Positions 11,216 through 21,343 of a DNA stretch of 64,000 nt are shown here, piece after piece. Below the pieces are notes generated by a model. That model was not told the DNA's origin and did no database searches. It saw nothing but the letters and a program-made list of their open reading frames with translations. The stretch's first letter is position 1. Every line of letters begins with the position of its first letter. Origin of the DNA: Pseudeuparius sepicola. Its lineage: Eukaryota > Arthropoda > Insecta > Coleoptera > Anthribidae. The stretch spans positions 1,870,001 to 1,934,000 of the forward strand of contig OY987305.1 in the NCBI GenBank assembly GCA_963920635.1, written 5' to 3'. Position numbers and translations under genes: made by a program.

Positions 11216-11699
11216 CAGTGACCGGCAGAAAGTTGGACACAAAAATTTAATATTTTTAAACTCTGATTTCGATTAATTTAAATTTCTAGCTGCAAATCCA
11301 ACAAAATTAAAGTTTAGTAGCAAATCCATGTGTTATCCGATGATAAGTTGCGCTTGAGGTATTTTGTTTTGTAATACACAGGATGGTCGAAAAAAATACA
11401 AAAAAAGTTAAATTTCCTTTTTTGACTATGTGGCTGTGACTTTAAATCTGACATCCACCTTTGATTCCAAACAACTTTTGTAAGTAACTTTTTACCGTAT
11501 TTTAAAAAATAAGGGTACTTTACTCTCGAGTTATTTTGACATTTTTGAATCTACCTCGTATCCAAAAAGAGATATTTAAATGTTGATATATGCGTTTTGA
11601 GTTTGAAATGATGCACCAACTTTTATCAAGAATAAAATTTTCTGAGAAATTAATAATTAAAAAGTTTTCCATTTGTGTCCAACTTTCTGCCGGTCACTG
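11216..11699. mobile_element. Tc1/mariner-type MITE with perfect 28-bp terminal repeats
   Basis: Starts cagtgaccggcagaaagttg and ends with its exact reverse complement; the match extends over 28 bp. It is flanked by TA on both sides (11214-11215 and 11700-11701), the target duplication of Tc1/mariner transposons. At 484 bp and without an open frame it is non-autonomous. Perfect ends suggest recent movement. Confidence 0.88.
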
Positions 11700-12076
11700 T
11701 ATAGGTAGGTATGTTTTATTTTATATTTTACAATAGTAAATAAAAATTCCCACTTAGATTTTTAGGGGTGTTAACCCGAAAAACCAGACAGACTTGATTT
11801 TTTGTTGCCCACTTTTTCGAATTTTTGCGGGTCATATCTTTATCGCAAAACTGTACGCTCTGTGAACGCGTTTTTAAATTTAAACTGATTGCCAAATGTC
11901 CAAAAATAAATCTGATTTCTTCAAACTAAGTTAAATATACAGCATCGACTACTCGAAAACGCCCAAGGTTTTTTCAGTTGAGCATAAATCAATTTCCAGT
12001 TCTCAAATACGGAATAGGTAGGTACATGTTATTTTGTTTATTTTGATAGGCACACTTCCCTAATTTTTAATAAATA

Positions 12077-13155
12077 CAGGGTGACAGTATTTCGAGCCTA
12101 TGCATGGGGATCTTGGTTATCTTAAGAGATACGAGGTCGGTTAAATTGGGGCAAAGTTGCGGAATTTGATGCCGAGTAACATGGTAAAAAGAAATTTTGA
12201 CTGGCCCTTCTCGTTTTGAAAATACCTAATGCGAAAAAAATGAAAATTGTCGTTTTCGTTTTTATTTTTTTAAACGAAAACGAATAGGGCTGGTTAATAG
12301 TTATTTATGTACCAAGGCACTGAAGTACAACTTTTGCCTCGGCCATAGGCCTCGGCAACTAAATTCCACATAAGTCGAACAAGGAGGACAAATTGAACAT
12401 TTATTGTAAAATAGGATTGTCTACTCGTCTAGGTTTTTGTTGTTCTTGTGTTTCCAGTTTGACTATTTTAGTGTTAATGTGTTATATGGCAAATGAGGAA
12501 TAAATAACAAGATCTCAGATCATACTCTCGTGGTACGTTTATGATTTATTTAATCAATAAACTTAACATTAACTGAATTTTTACTGAACCGTTAAACAAT
12601 ATTCCAAAGCACACTTCGCAACAATGGGTAATTAGGCTTATGTTTCCAAAGCACTCTATGCAAAAACGTCAAACATTATGGGGCTTACGTTTCCAAGGCA
12701 CTCTATGCAAAAACGATTAATTTGATATTACGGCAAGAAAAGCAAAATAAAGTATATTGTGTGACATATCATTTTAACCAGAAAAAAATCCTCTTTTCAA
12801 AAATGTAAAAATCCAATATGGCGCCCATAAGAAAAATAAAAGTTGATCGTCATATCTTTGACCAGGGAGGCGAGAAAAAAAATGCTAGGTCATATTTAGA
12901 TTCCTTCTAAAAAAGTGTCTTAATAATATTTAACTTGGAACTGTCCAGCCCTATTCGTTTTCGTTTAAAAAAATAAAAACAAAAACGACAATTTTTAGTT
13001 TTTTCGCATTATTTTCAAAACGAAAAGGCCAGCCAAATTTTTTTTTACCATGTTACTCGGCATCGAATTCCGCAACTTTGCCCCAATTTAACCGACCTCG
13101 TATCTCTTAAGATAACCAAGATCCCCCTATATAGACTCTAAATACGGTCACCCTG
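12077..13155. mobile_element. Foldback element with ~215-bp inverted arms
   Basis: Arms 12077-12294 and 12946-13155 are inverted repeats, roughly 90% alike by eye, starting cagggtgac and flanked by TA. The centre carries a partial copy (12294-12375) of the hairpin end of the element at 5714-6320. Confidence 0.85.
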
Positions 13156-13957
13156 TATAGCTTTGGGTTTGCACGGGAATAAACAAACACAAATAGGAAT
13201 ATTGTACATCACAGGTATTTTGACAGAAAACAAAAGTAATAAACGGTTTTTTTAATCACAGTGGTCTTATGCTTATTTTGGAACAACGTAGTGATTTCGT
13301 CTAGTACCTAATCTCTGCCAATAGGCCAGATCCTAAGATTAGCGAATTTCTGAGATTGCTTCCTTTTCTTTGTTTTATCGGGTAGACTTCCAATCGGTAG
13401 ACGACAGCAAACGGAAATTAAAGCCTCAAGTCTAGAAAACAATGCACTGAATGGTGTGAATTAAGGTTTATTCGTTCTTTCCGTCTAGACTATAGTTTAA
13501 AATAGAGTTTATTGGTCCAATTACGTTTCAACTTAAAGCCCTTCTGGCTTTCAAACAAGTCGACGCTCCTATTTACTTACATACTATATGCTAATCAAAT
13601 GGGAGAACAAGTAGAATCTAGGACAACTAAGGATAACTGATTAAGCACAAGCACACAAATGTTCAACTAAAAAGACAACTTGGACAAGAACTAGACATAA
13701 GGACTTCATAAAGTAGGCGGTACTTATATCCAGTTCTTTTTTAGATTAGACATGTCGACATGTCTCATCACACTTTGCGTTAGTCACTTTCCGCAAAGTT
13801 TAAATAAAATATACAATGTACGAGGTACCTATATGACTCAGGGATCTGTACCCTGACAATTATTAAAACAAATTTTTGCATTCATTATTTTCTGTAGAAT
13901 GTCGGGCACTAGGTCATTTTGGGCGAAATTTTTAATTGAAATTAATACGTAGATATA

Positions 13958-15030
13958 CAGGGCGAGTCAGAATGTATAATAAATACTTTAAAGGGGTGTT
14001 CGGCAGGTAGTTTTAAGGGAAGGTTTTCATATAAAATTTTTCGATTTGGGCTTTCCTTGACAAGTTATTCGGGTCTACAGGGTGACCCAAAAGTAGTTTT
14101 TTATTTATATCTCAATAACGGCGCTACTTAAAAAATTTGAAATTTGGTATGTGTTATCTACTTGCTGGAAGACGCCTTAGGGTAGTTTATTCATTTACAC
14201 ACCCTAAAAAAGGTTAAAAACTAACAACCCCTATTAATTTTTTTGCTCGAACTTTTTTGTGGGTCATTTTTACGTAGGTATAACAAAAATATGATTTGTG
14301 TAGCCCTTTTATTTAAGAAACTTTTTTCATTCTACATTTTTTCTCGAAAACACAATATTTTTCCTACAAAAAATAATTTCATACCAAATACCATTCCATT
14401 GAAAATCAAGTAAAAATTCATAGTACCTGGGTGGGTGTCAAACAATTAAATTATTTTTATTGAACATTAAAACAACAAAAATATCAAAATGCTATCACTT
14501 TGAGCATCTACTGTAACATCTTTTTTTATCCTGAAGCTGAATTGTTGTTACCTGATATTTTTGTCGTTTTAATGTTCAATAAAAATCATTCATTTTGTTT
14601 GACGCCCGCCTACTATGAATTTTTACTTGATTTTCTGGAATTATTTTTTTGTAGGAAAAATATTGTTTTCGAGAAAAATGTAAAGAAAATAATGTTTCTT
14701 AAATAAAAGGGCTAAACAAATATTTTTGTTATACGTAAAAATGACCCACAAAAAAGTTCGAGCAAAAAAATTAATAGGGGTTGTTAGTTTTTACCCTTTT
14801 TTTTAGGGCAGTGTGTAAATGAATAAGCTACCCTAAGGCGTCTTCCAGTAAGTAGATAACGTATCAAATTTCAAATTTATAAGTAGCGCCGTTATTGAAA
14901 TATAAATAAAAAATAATAATTTTGGGTCACCCTGTGGACCAGAATAACTTGGCAAGGAAAGCCCAAATCGAAAAAATTATATGAAAGACCCCCCTTAAAA
15001 CCACCTGCCAAGCACCCCTTAAAGTATTTG
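13958..15030. mobile_element. ~1.07-kb palindromic foldback element
   Basis: The left half reads as the inverted right half almost throughout, with centre near 14506. Outer pair aaggggtgttcggcaggtag / ctgccaagcacccctt; inner pair cagggtgacccaaaag at 14078 and its complement ending 14934. The right terminus has diverged. Open frames inside are by-products of the palindrome. Confidence 0.85.
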
Positions 15031-15713
15031 TAGTATTAAGTATAGGTATTATGAAAAAAATAATTTTGAGACTGACAGACCCTAGAGCAATCTAAAAAAT
15101 GCCTATAGTCAGTTGTCAAAACACGTTTTTTGCAAACATACAGGGTGAGTTTTTTTGATAATCAGTATGGGGATCTCGAAAATTACCGGAGATAGAAGAA
15201 AGGAAAGTTAAATGGGGAAATAATTGCAGTTTTGTGGGGCCAATTTAACGAGCCTTGTGGATTTTTGAAAAAAGGCATGGCTTACTATAGATGTTTTGAA
15301 AAGACGAAATTTTGGCGATTTATTCCAATCCGTCTAGCTTCGTTGTTTCTGATTTTAGATAAAAAGTGTAAATACCAAAGTTGGAGGGATTTGTGTCCCC
15401 AATGCGGTTATGATGTCCTACTTTCCGTGACAGCTGTCATTTTCGAGAAATGACACAAACTTGTTTTTTTTTTAATGGAAACCATAGTTGGCAACACTTA
15501 CCCTCGTATTATCTCAAATTATGATTCTTTTAAGTTTTATTTTCATATTATAAAGAAAATGTTGCTGTTGCTTGGAAAATAAAGTCAATTTTTAATAAAA
15601 TTAAAATACGAGAAATTTTAATTTAATTCAAAATTGAGCAGTATTTTACTATTTTCTAAACAACATTTATGTGAAAATAAGGCTTAAAAGAGCTTCAATT
15701 TAGAATGATAGGT

Positions 15714-16485
15714 AGCATCCGATTTTGATCTAGTTTTTTTAACTATAGGGCATCAGAAACTGTACTTTAGGGCAAAACGGTACATTTTATTTTATAAAAT
15801 CAAGGCCTGCTACGATAGGTATATTTTTGGGTCAAAATTGGACAAATCATGTTAGGCATATTTTTATATAAAAAAACAATACCTAATAATTAATAATTCT
15901 AGAGAACAATGAAAATTGCGATTTACTTTATCTGCCTACTCGCTAAAACAATGGAAACTGTAACTTTTGCTTTATTACAAATAGGTATAGGTACCTAAGT
16001 AAATACAAAAAACCTAACGAAAAAACGAAATTTCAATTTTTTTTCAACAAATCCACCATTTATTTAGATACATTTTACATAGGTATACCTCATAATTTTT
16101 ACATTAGAGTTTTTGTATTTAGGTATACCTTTTGACATTACTATTATTTCTAATAAAGTAAGTTACAGTTTTAATTAGTTTTAATCCACATGCAACGATA
16201 TTTTTTAACAAAATTTGGTACCAATCCCTTTTAAGTGATGCCCAATCCAGTGGCGTAGGTAGTCAGAATTTTTATAAAAATTTGCCTAATATGATTTGTC
16301 AAATTTTGACCCAAAAAATATGTTGTACCTAGTAGGTCTTGGTTTTTTAAAATAAAATGTGGCCTTGTGCCCTAAAGTACAGTTTTTGGTGCTCTATCGT
16401 TAAAAAAAACTCGACTAAAATCGGAGGACAAATACAAATTGTATTTGTATGTGTTCCGGTTTGAAGTAGGTCACACTGTAGAATA
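15714..16485. mobile_element. Inverted-repeat element related to 54071-54571
   Basis: Arms 15714-15875 and 16260-16440 are inverted (key block gggcatcagaaactgtactt / aaagtacagtttttggtgct). The right end, gtgttccggtttgaag ... gtcacactgta, matches the terminus of the element at 54071. The left terminus was not found, so the element is incomplete. An isolated cagggtgag end lies at 15140. Confidence 0.65.
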
Positions 16486-17292
16486 GCTATAGGTACTGAG
16501 CTAGGTACCTACTATTTTATTATAATTGCAAAAATGTATTTTGTCAACCTGTGCTGCAATAATTTTTTTATTTATATCTGCATGTCTATTTATAGAATAA
16601 CCCGTAAACATGCAAAATACCGGTAACAAAATTCAAATTTAGGACATGATAGCAGAGATGAAATTTATACACTTAAAATAAGTATGACTTAATAGGAGAA
16701 ATGTCAAATCGCCAAGGGAACTTGTAAATAGTAAATATAAGTGTCGTATGACATCATGTAGCAGCAATGTTGCATTCATTGACTAAAACTAGGGCTTAAT
16801 TTTAAAGTACAAATCCAAGCATAGTAACCGTTAGGTGCTTATGTTTTTTCAAGCGGTAGTTTTAATAATAATAATAGGAATAGATATATGTGGAGCATAC
16901 AACAACCACCGCATTGAATGCATTAGTGCACTTAATTACATCGTTTGTCGGTCTATTTTGTAGTTAAACTCGTAAAGAATGCGTTTTTCATTATGAACAT
17001 CGCCTTTAAACCGCATAAAAAGCAATTCGTAAGCACCTGACGTCCAACAAAATACGAACGACTCCATTGTAAACCGTACAGGCTACATCTGATCCCCAAC
17101 AACAACAATCCCACGCAAACCAAATAGTAGGCCCGTTTTTACAACCTGATAACGAGTACACGCCAATTAGTTGATAAGATAATAGGCAAACTCACCAAAT
17201 AATCCTACAAATAGTAAACGTTCCTCATAACGTACATAACACTACAGGAGCACGGAACAGAGATAGGTGCGGTCGTTGCTCGTGTCACTCAC

Positions 17293-17450
17293 TAATCGAA
17301 TCGTTTCGTTTTTCGGAATCAACCACCGCCGAAATTTCGTTCTCACATTAGAACTGCACGTTCTAGTCGGGCGAATCTCGAGAATAAGAAGTTCAACTGT
17401 CCATTATGCACGCAGAGAAGTGATTCACGTTTATATTTCTGTTTTAATTT
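17293..17450 (-). promoter_or_regulatory. Candidate Nrg promoter and non-coding first exon
   Basis: This block is CpG-richer than its surroundings. On the minus strand it ends with a good donor (GATTA|GTGAGTG, exon end 17293). Nrg needs a 5' UTR exon upstream of 10231, and none nearer was found. No TATA box was identified and the start site is not fixed. Inference only. Confidence 0.3.
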
Positions 17451-17484
17451 GGTAGGCGTGGTACTTTACAGTTTGGTCGCCGGC

Positions 17485-18314
17485 AGCGACATCTAGGAGG
17501 CAGTAGCCCCACCAGGAACTTACTACGCTTCGCAGAGGAAACAAAAATTAGGTTGTTCGGTTTTTGGACCCTTCCCAAGTTTTACTAATTTCAGTAGGAT
17601 GCAAAATTGTAGTAGAGAGAACACTAACCTTGTGCATAGCAATGATTATTTTATTAGTATCTCAGTTTGGAATCGCAAAAATTATTCTTCTACATTTAGC
17701 GACAAATTGCTAAGCGACATCTATCAGTCAACAGCTGTATTATTATGTAAATACTTATAGTTATGGTTGTTTTTTAAGGAGGTTTAAAATTTAATAATAA
17801 TTTACCCATCACCGAAAAACTGTAGAAAAAAAACGACAATTTGTATTCCATTTTCACTGTTTTATAGGTATCAGGCAAGAAATCATTTTGATTGTGGCAC
17901 TGTGAAATATGGTTACTGTTAGCGCCATCTAGGAAGCGGTAGTCCAAATAGTGAAATGATTTGTGATTGTACCTGGGCGCAGTCACATGAGTAGAGTACA
18001 ATTTTTTATGGTGGAATTTTCTGAAAAATACTTTTTAAAGTGGAAAAAGAAAAATATCCTGAAAAGTAATTGTCACCTAATACATTTTGTGTAATAATGT
18101 CAGCTTTATCTTATTGTGTCGGGAACATCTGGTTATTTTAAATATTATAAACAATCGAACACAATGTGCAATGTGTAGAACATCTTTGGAACAAATTAAA
18201 AAATATTTATTGTTTTTAGTCAATTTTAGGTGCGTTGTCTCTATCTTTGTCCCTCCCGCATTTAAATTATGGGAAATCCGAATTTGATGATGTGCATCGT
18301 CCGCTAGATGTCCC
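17485..18314. promoter_or_regulatory. Cluster of four CTCF-like motifs between Nrg and ewg
   Basis: Motifs: AGCGACATCTAGG at 17485-17497, AGCGACATCTATC at 17713-17725, AGCGCCATCTAGG at 17921-17933, and the opposite orientation CCGCTAGATGTCCC at 18301-18314. They resemble the CTCF core TAGCGCC-N-CTAG. The first and third also share flanks (GCAGTAG / GCGGTAG). They lie between two divergent genes, a typical insulator position. Confidence 0.45.
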
Positions 18315-18449
18315 TGCTCAGAAACCGAATATTTATCACCATTTTTCCAAGCTCTGCCGAATTGATTAGTTCAAGTAATGTAAGAATCGCTAATCTAATG
18401 TTTGGTGGTTTGTTTTTTGAGGCACTGTGGCCCTCGGAGGTGTTTCAAA

Positions 18450-18990
18450 ATAGGGTGAGTGTCTAGCGTGTCAATTCTTGAATTTTCCCACAATCGTATA
18501 TGCGCAAACTCGCGCAAAATGGCTCCAAGTCGGAATGTAGGAAGGCACCCGTCGATCGATAATTATGAATGTGACGTAAAGTATCGCCATGGTGTACTAA
18601 ATGAAATATTTACGAGAGTAAAATGCTGGCCGGGGTGCGCGAACCCGCCGACGACGGCTAAATTTCCGAAAATCGCGAATCTGCGCGGGACCAGCATGAA
18701 ATTCAACTGAAATTGCGGCACACACGCAGGTGCGTACGCAGCCGTAGTAATAATTTTAACTGGGCCTGCTCGTGATGCTTCCGCAAATTTTCCAAAAGGA
18801 TTTTCGAGTTCTTCGGGCCCTGACAACCCCGCGTTTTTGTTCTTATCGGATCTGCCTCCAAAACTATATTGTCGGCTACGCCTCGCGTTGAGGTGGGTGG
18901 CCATATTTTCATTTAGAAACTGGGAGCATAGTATCGCGCCAAACCACCATGGCCTTTGCGCAAATACACTTTGGTGCATGTGCATGCGTT
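18450..18990 (+). promoter_or_regulatory. CpG-rich block, candidate ewg promoter / 5' exon
   Basis: More GC- and CpG-rich than its neighbours, with direct GCGCA half-sites at 18501-18516 (tgcgcaaactcgcgca) that resemble halves of the NRF-1/EWG site. A donor-like CGCAG|GTGCGT follows 18729. It is placed 2.2 kb upstream of the ewg start. The minus-strand open frame here is not recognised as a protein. Confidence 0.3.
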
Positions 18991-19380
18991 AAAAAATACC
19001 AAAACAGACTGCGGACCACGGTTTTGGGTATCTCGAATCGGTTTCCCCTTTTGGGAATATCTTTTTGGGGGCCCACTGCCCTATCTGTGAAACAAGGGGA
19101 GAAGGGATCATCATTTATTGATTTTGTACTAGCACCTTGATATACCTACCTACATTTATATGATTTATAACTTGTATCAACAACATCAAAACAAATGCTA
19201 TCCTCCACAATATTTTTTATTTACATTTTGCTTATATTCATATGCCTGTACCTTATTTTATACCCCTACTTTATTTCTTATTTTTGCAATAGATCTACAT
19301 GAATTTTTAAAATGTTACCTACAGATAAAAACCTACATTATTGTATTATGTATTATTAATAATTGTTATTATTAAAAAGG

Positions 19381-19560
19381 CATTCGCACTCCCTCTACGG
19401 GGAACATTCACTCAGATCCCGGGTATCCCAGATACCAAAAGGATCTGGCTCGGAAGAGACCCTTGCCATGTTATCGGGCCTTAGGTGACATTGATGTTGT
19501 TGGACGTTCCTGCACTCCCCATGAATTTCCTGACTGTTCGTGCTGTCGCAAGTTATTATT
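19381..19560. other. GC-richer fragment beside a TAA/ATT-rich tract, possibly a retroelement 3' end
   Basis: About 180 bp of higher GC than its surroundings, bordered on one side by taataattgttattattaa and on the other by ttattattattacaag. This layout is common at LINE 3' ends, but I could not identify a family. Confidence 0.2.
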
Positions 19561-19822
19561 ATTACAAGACAGAACGACCCAGACAAAATAAAATTAGTAC
19601 CTACTCTAGAAAAAGAAGTGTTAGGTACCCAACATTCAACAATAGCCAAGAAAATACTTATCTCTATACTGCCTACTGCAACTTTATAATTAAAAAAAAA
19701 GATAAATAAGTTACATACTTATAGAAAAAAACTGATAATAATGTGATAACTTTTTAAATGATTGACATTTTTTATGTGATTCGTGTAAATAAAATACCTA
19801 ATGATACATTTTTGTATAAATA

Positions 19823-20713
19823 CAGTGTGTCTACGGATGGACTTAACTATACTTGTAAAAATTGTTATTTTCAATTTTTCGAAAAAAAGTCATTCTTCAT
19901 AAAAAATTCTCCTTGTTGCTAAAATAAGATTGAACATGGAAAAAGTTAACATTACTTATACTGGGTGTGGCCAGAAAATTGAAGAAAAATTCATTTGCAT
20001 AAGAGTAAACTTTGTCTATTTGTAGAGATATTGAAACAAATTTTATTTTCTTATAGAAAATTTGTTCAGCGTGATAAGTTACTTAGGTGTACAAAATTTG
20101 AAAGTGTTACGCCTACTTTGATTTTTTTATTTATTTCTTGTTTTTCTTCGATTAAATGATTTTCTGTAGGTAGTAGGTACAACAAAACTGCATAAATAAA
20201 AGTTACTCAGACAAGGTAGGTAACTCTGTATGATGAAAACAATTTAACAATCCTGAGCCTGCTTTGAGTTTTCTTCAATATTTTCCAAAATATATAGTAG
20301 GACTAGAATCGTTAAATTTTGTCATCACACGCAGTTTTCCATTCTGAGGAAGTTTTCTTAATACTGTTTTGTTTTACTATTTACAAAAAAAACATTTATT
20401 TGAAAAAAAAGAATAAAATCAAAAACATCAAAGTAGGCCTAATGCTTTGAAATTTTGTACACCTAAGTAACTTACCGCGATGAACAAATTTTCTTTATAA
20501 CTTTTTCACTATTTCTACAAATAGGGGTAGTTTACTCTTATGCTAATTAACGTTTCTTAAATTTTCTGGTCACCCATTTTATATAACTTAACATTTTCCA
20601 TGCCAATCTTATTTTAAGGACAAGCAGACTTTTTTGTCAAGAATGATTTTTTATCAAAGAATTGAAAATAACCTTTTATACAAGTATAGTTATGTCCATC
20701 CGTGGACACACTG
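19823..20713. mobile_element. Foldback element with CAGTGTGTC ends
   Basis: Inverted arms of about 400 bp, flanked by TA, ends cagtgtgtctacggatgg and ccatccgtggacacactg. A second inverted pair (ctgggtgtggccag at 19961, ctggtcacccat ending 20576) has the same midpoint, 20268. The right half is copied almost unchanged at 23647-24146. Confidence 0.85.
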
Positions 20714-21010
20714 TATATGAAAAGAAATTACTTGTTATCTTTACCACAAATTAGGTGTTATTAGAATTTGTTTATAATATTTGATATTCAAAGTATAGGT
20801 AGGTATAGTTACTATGATGACTCATTTTATTCTGATCGAAGATGGTATTCTGTACATAATATATTTTTAAAATTTTGCGGAAATAGTAAACGTGGAAAAT
20901 CCCGCAAAAAATATCAAAAAAGGAAAGATTTTTCATATAAGTACTTAGGTAAGTTTTCGAGTTAAAAAAAGTTATGTATGAAATAAAAAATATTGCTAGT
21001 TTTTTTCCAG

Positions 21011-21343
21011 AGATTTCCTTCCATTTCCAGACATTCTCGTGTATGCATTGCTTAGTGTTTTCCTGTACAAACCCTAGCTAAAGAAGCGCCTTGTTGTAGA
21101 ACGGCGCAGATTCGATGGTCCACCAAACCTACAACTAAATAACCTCAAAAATGAATACGAATGCTAGTCAAAGTAATGGCAGTGAACAAATCATGGTCGT
21201 CGGGTCGCCGGCCGATGTCTCCATCCAGTCAAACGACGAAGACGACGGATGCGTCTCGTCGGGGGGCTCGGCTTACGGCGACGGCCAGGATCTCATGGCT
21301 GCCGCCATGGGGGACGAAATTACCGCACAACTCGCTGCGGCAG
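21011..21343 (+). CDS. ewg: ewg exon 1 with preceding 5' UTR
   Basis: The coding part starts at the ATG at 21151 (context ctcaaaaATGAATACG) and ends at 21343 before donor GTGAGG. It encodes an acidic, low-complexity N terminus (MNTNASQSNGSEQ, DDGCVSSGGSAYGDG). An acceptor-like ttttttccag ends at 21010, so 21011-21150 is probably 5' UTR spliced from upstream. Confidence 0.85.

Larger units (their letters stand above)
10232..17292. other. Region 5' of the Nrg coding exons (probable first intron)
   Basis: No protein-coding exon was recognised. It holds a Tc1-type MITE and three palindromic elements, annotated separately. Stretches 10340-11210, 13160-13950 and 16490-17230 are AT-rich and contain nothing I can name. 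Confidence 0.5.

Noticed and set aside
14500..14706. Open frames inside palindromic elements (also 35000-36000, 39000-40200, 58291-58936)
   Set aside because: They arise from inverted-repeat arms, appear mirrored on the other strand, and match no protein.
18563..18985. 140-codon minus-strand open frame in the CpG-rich block
   Set aside because: No recognisable domain or good splice context; better explained by local GC content near a promoter.
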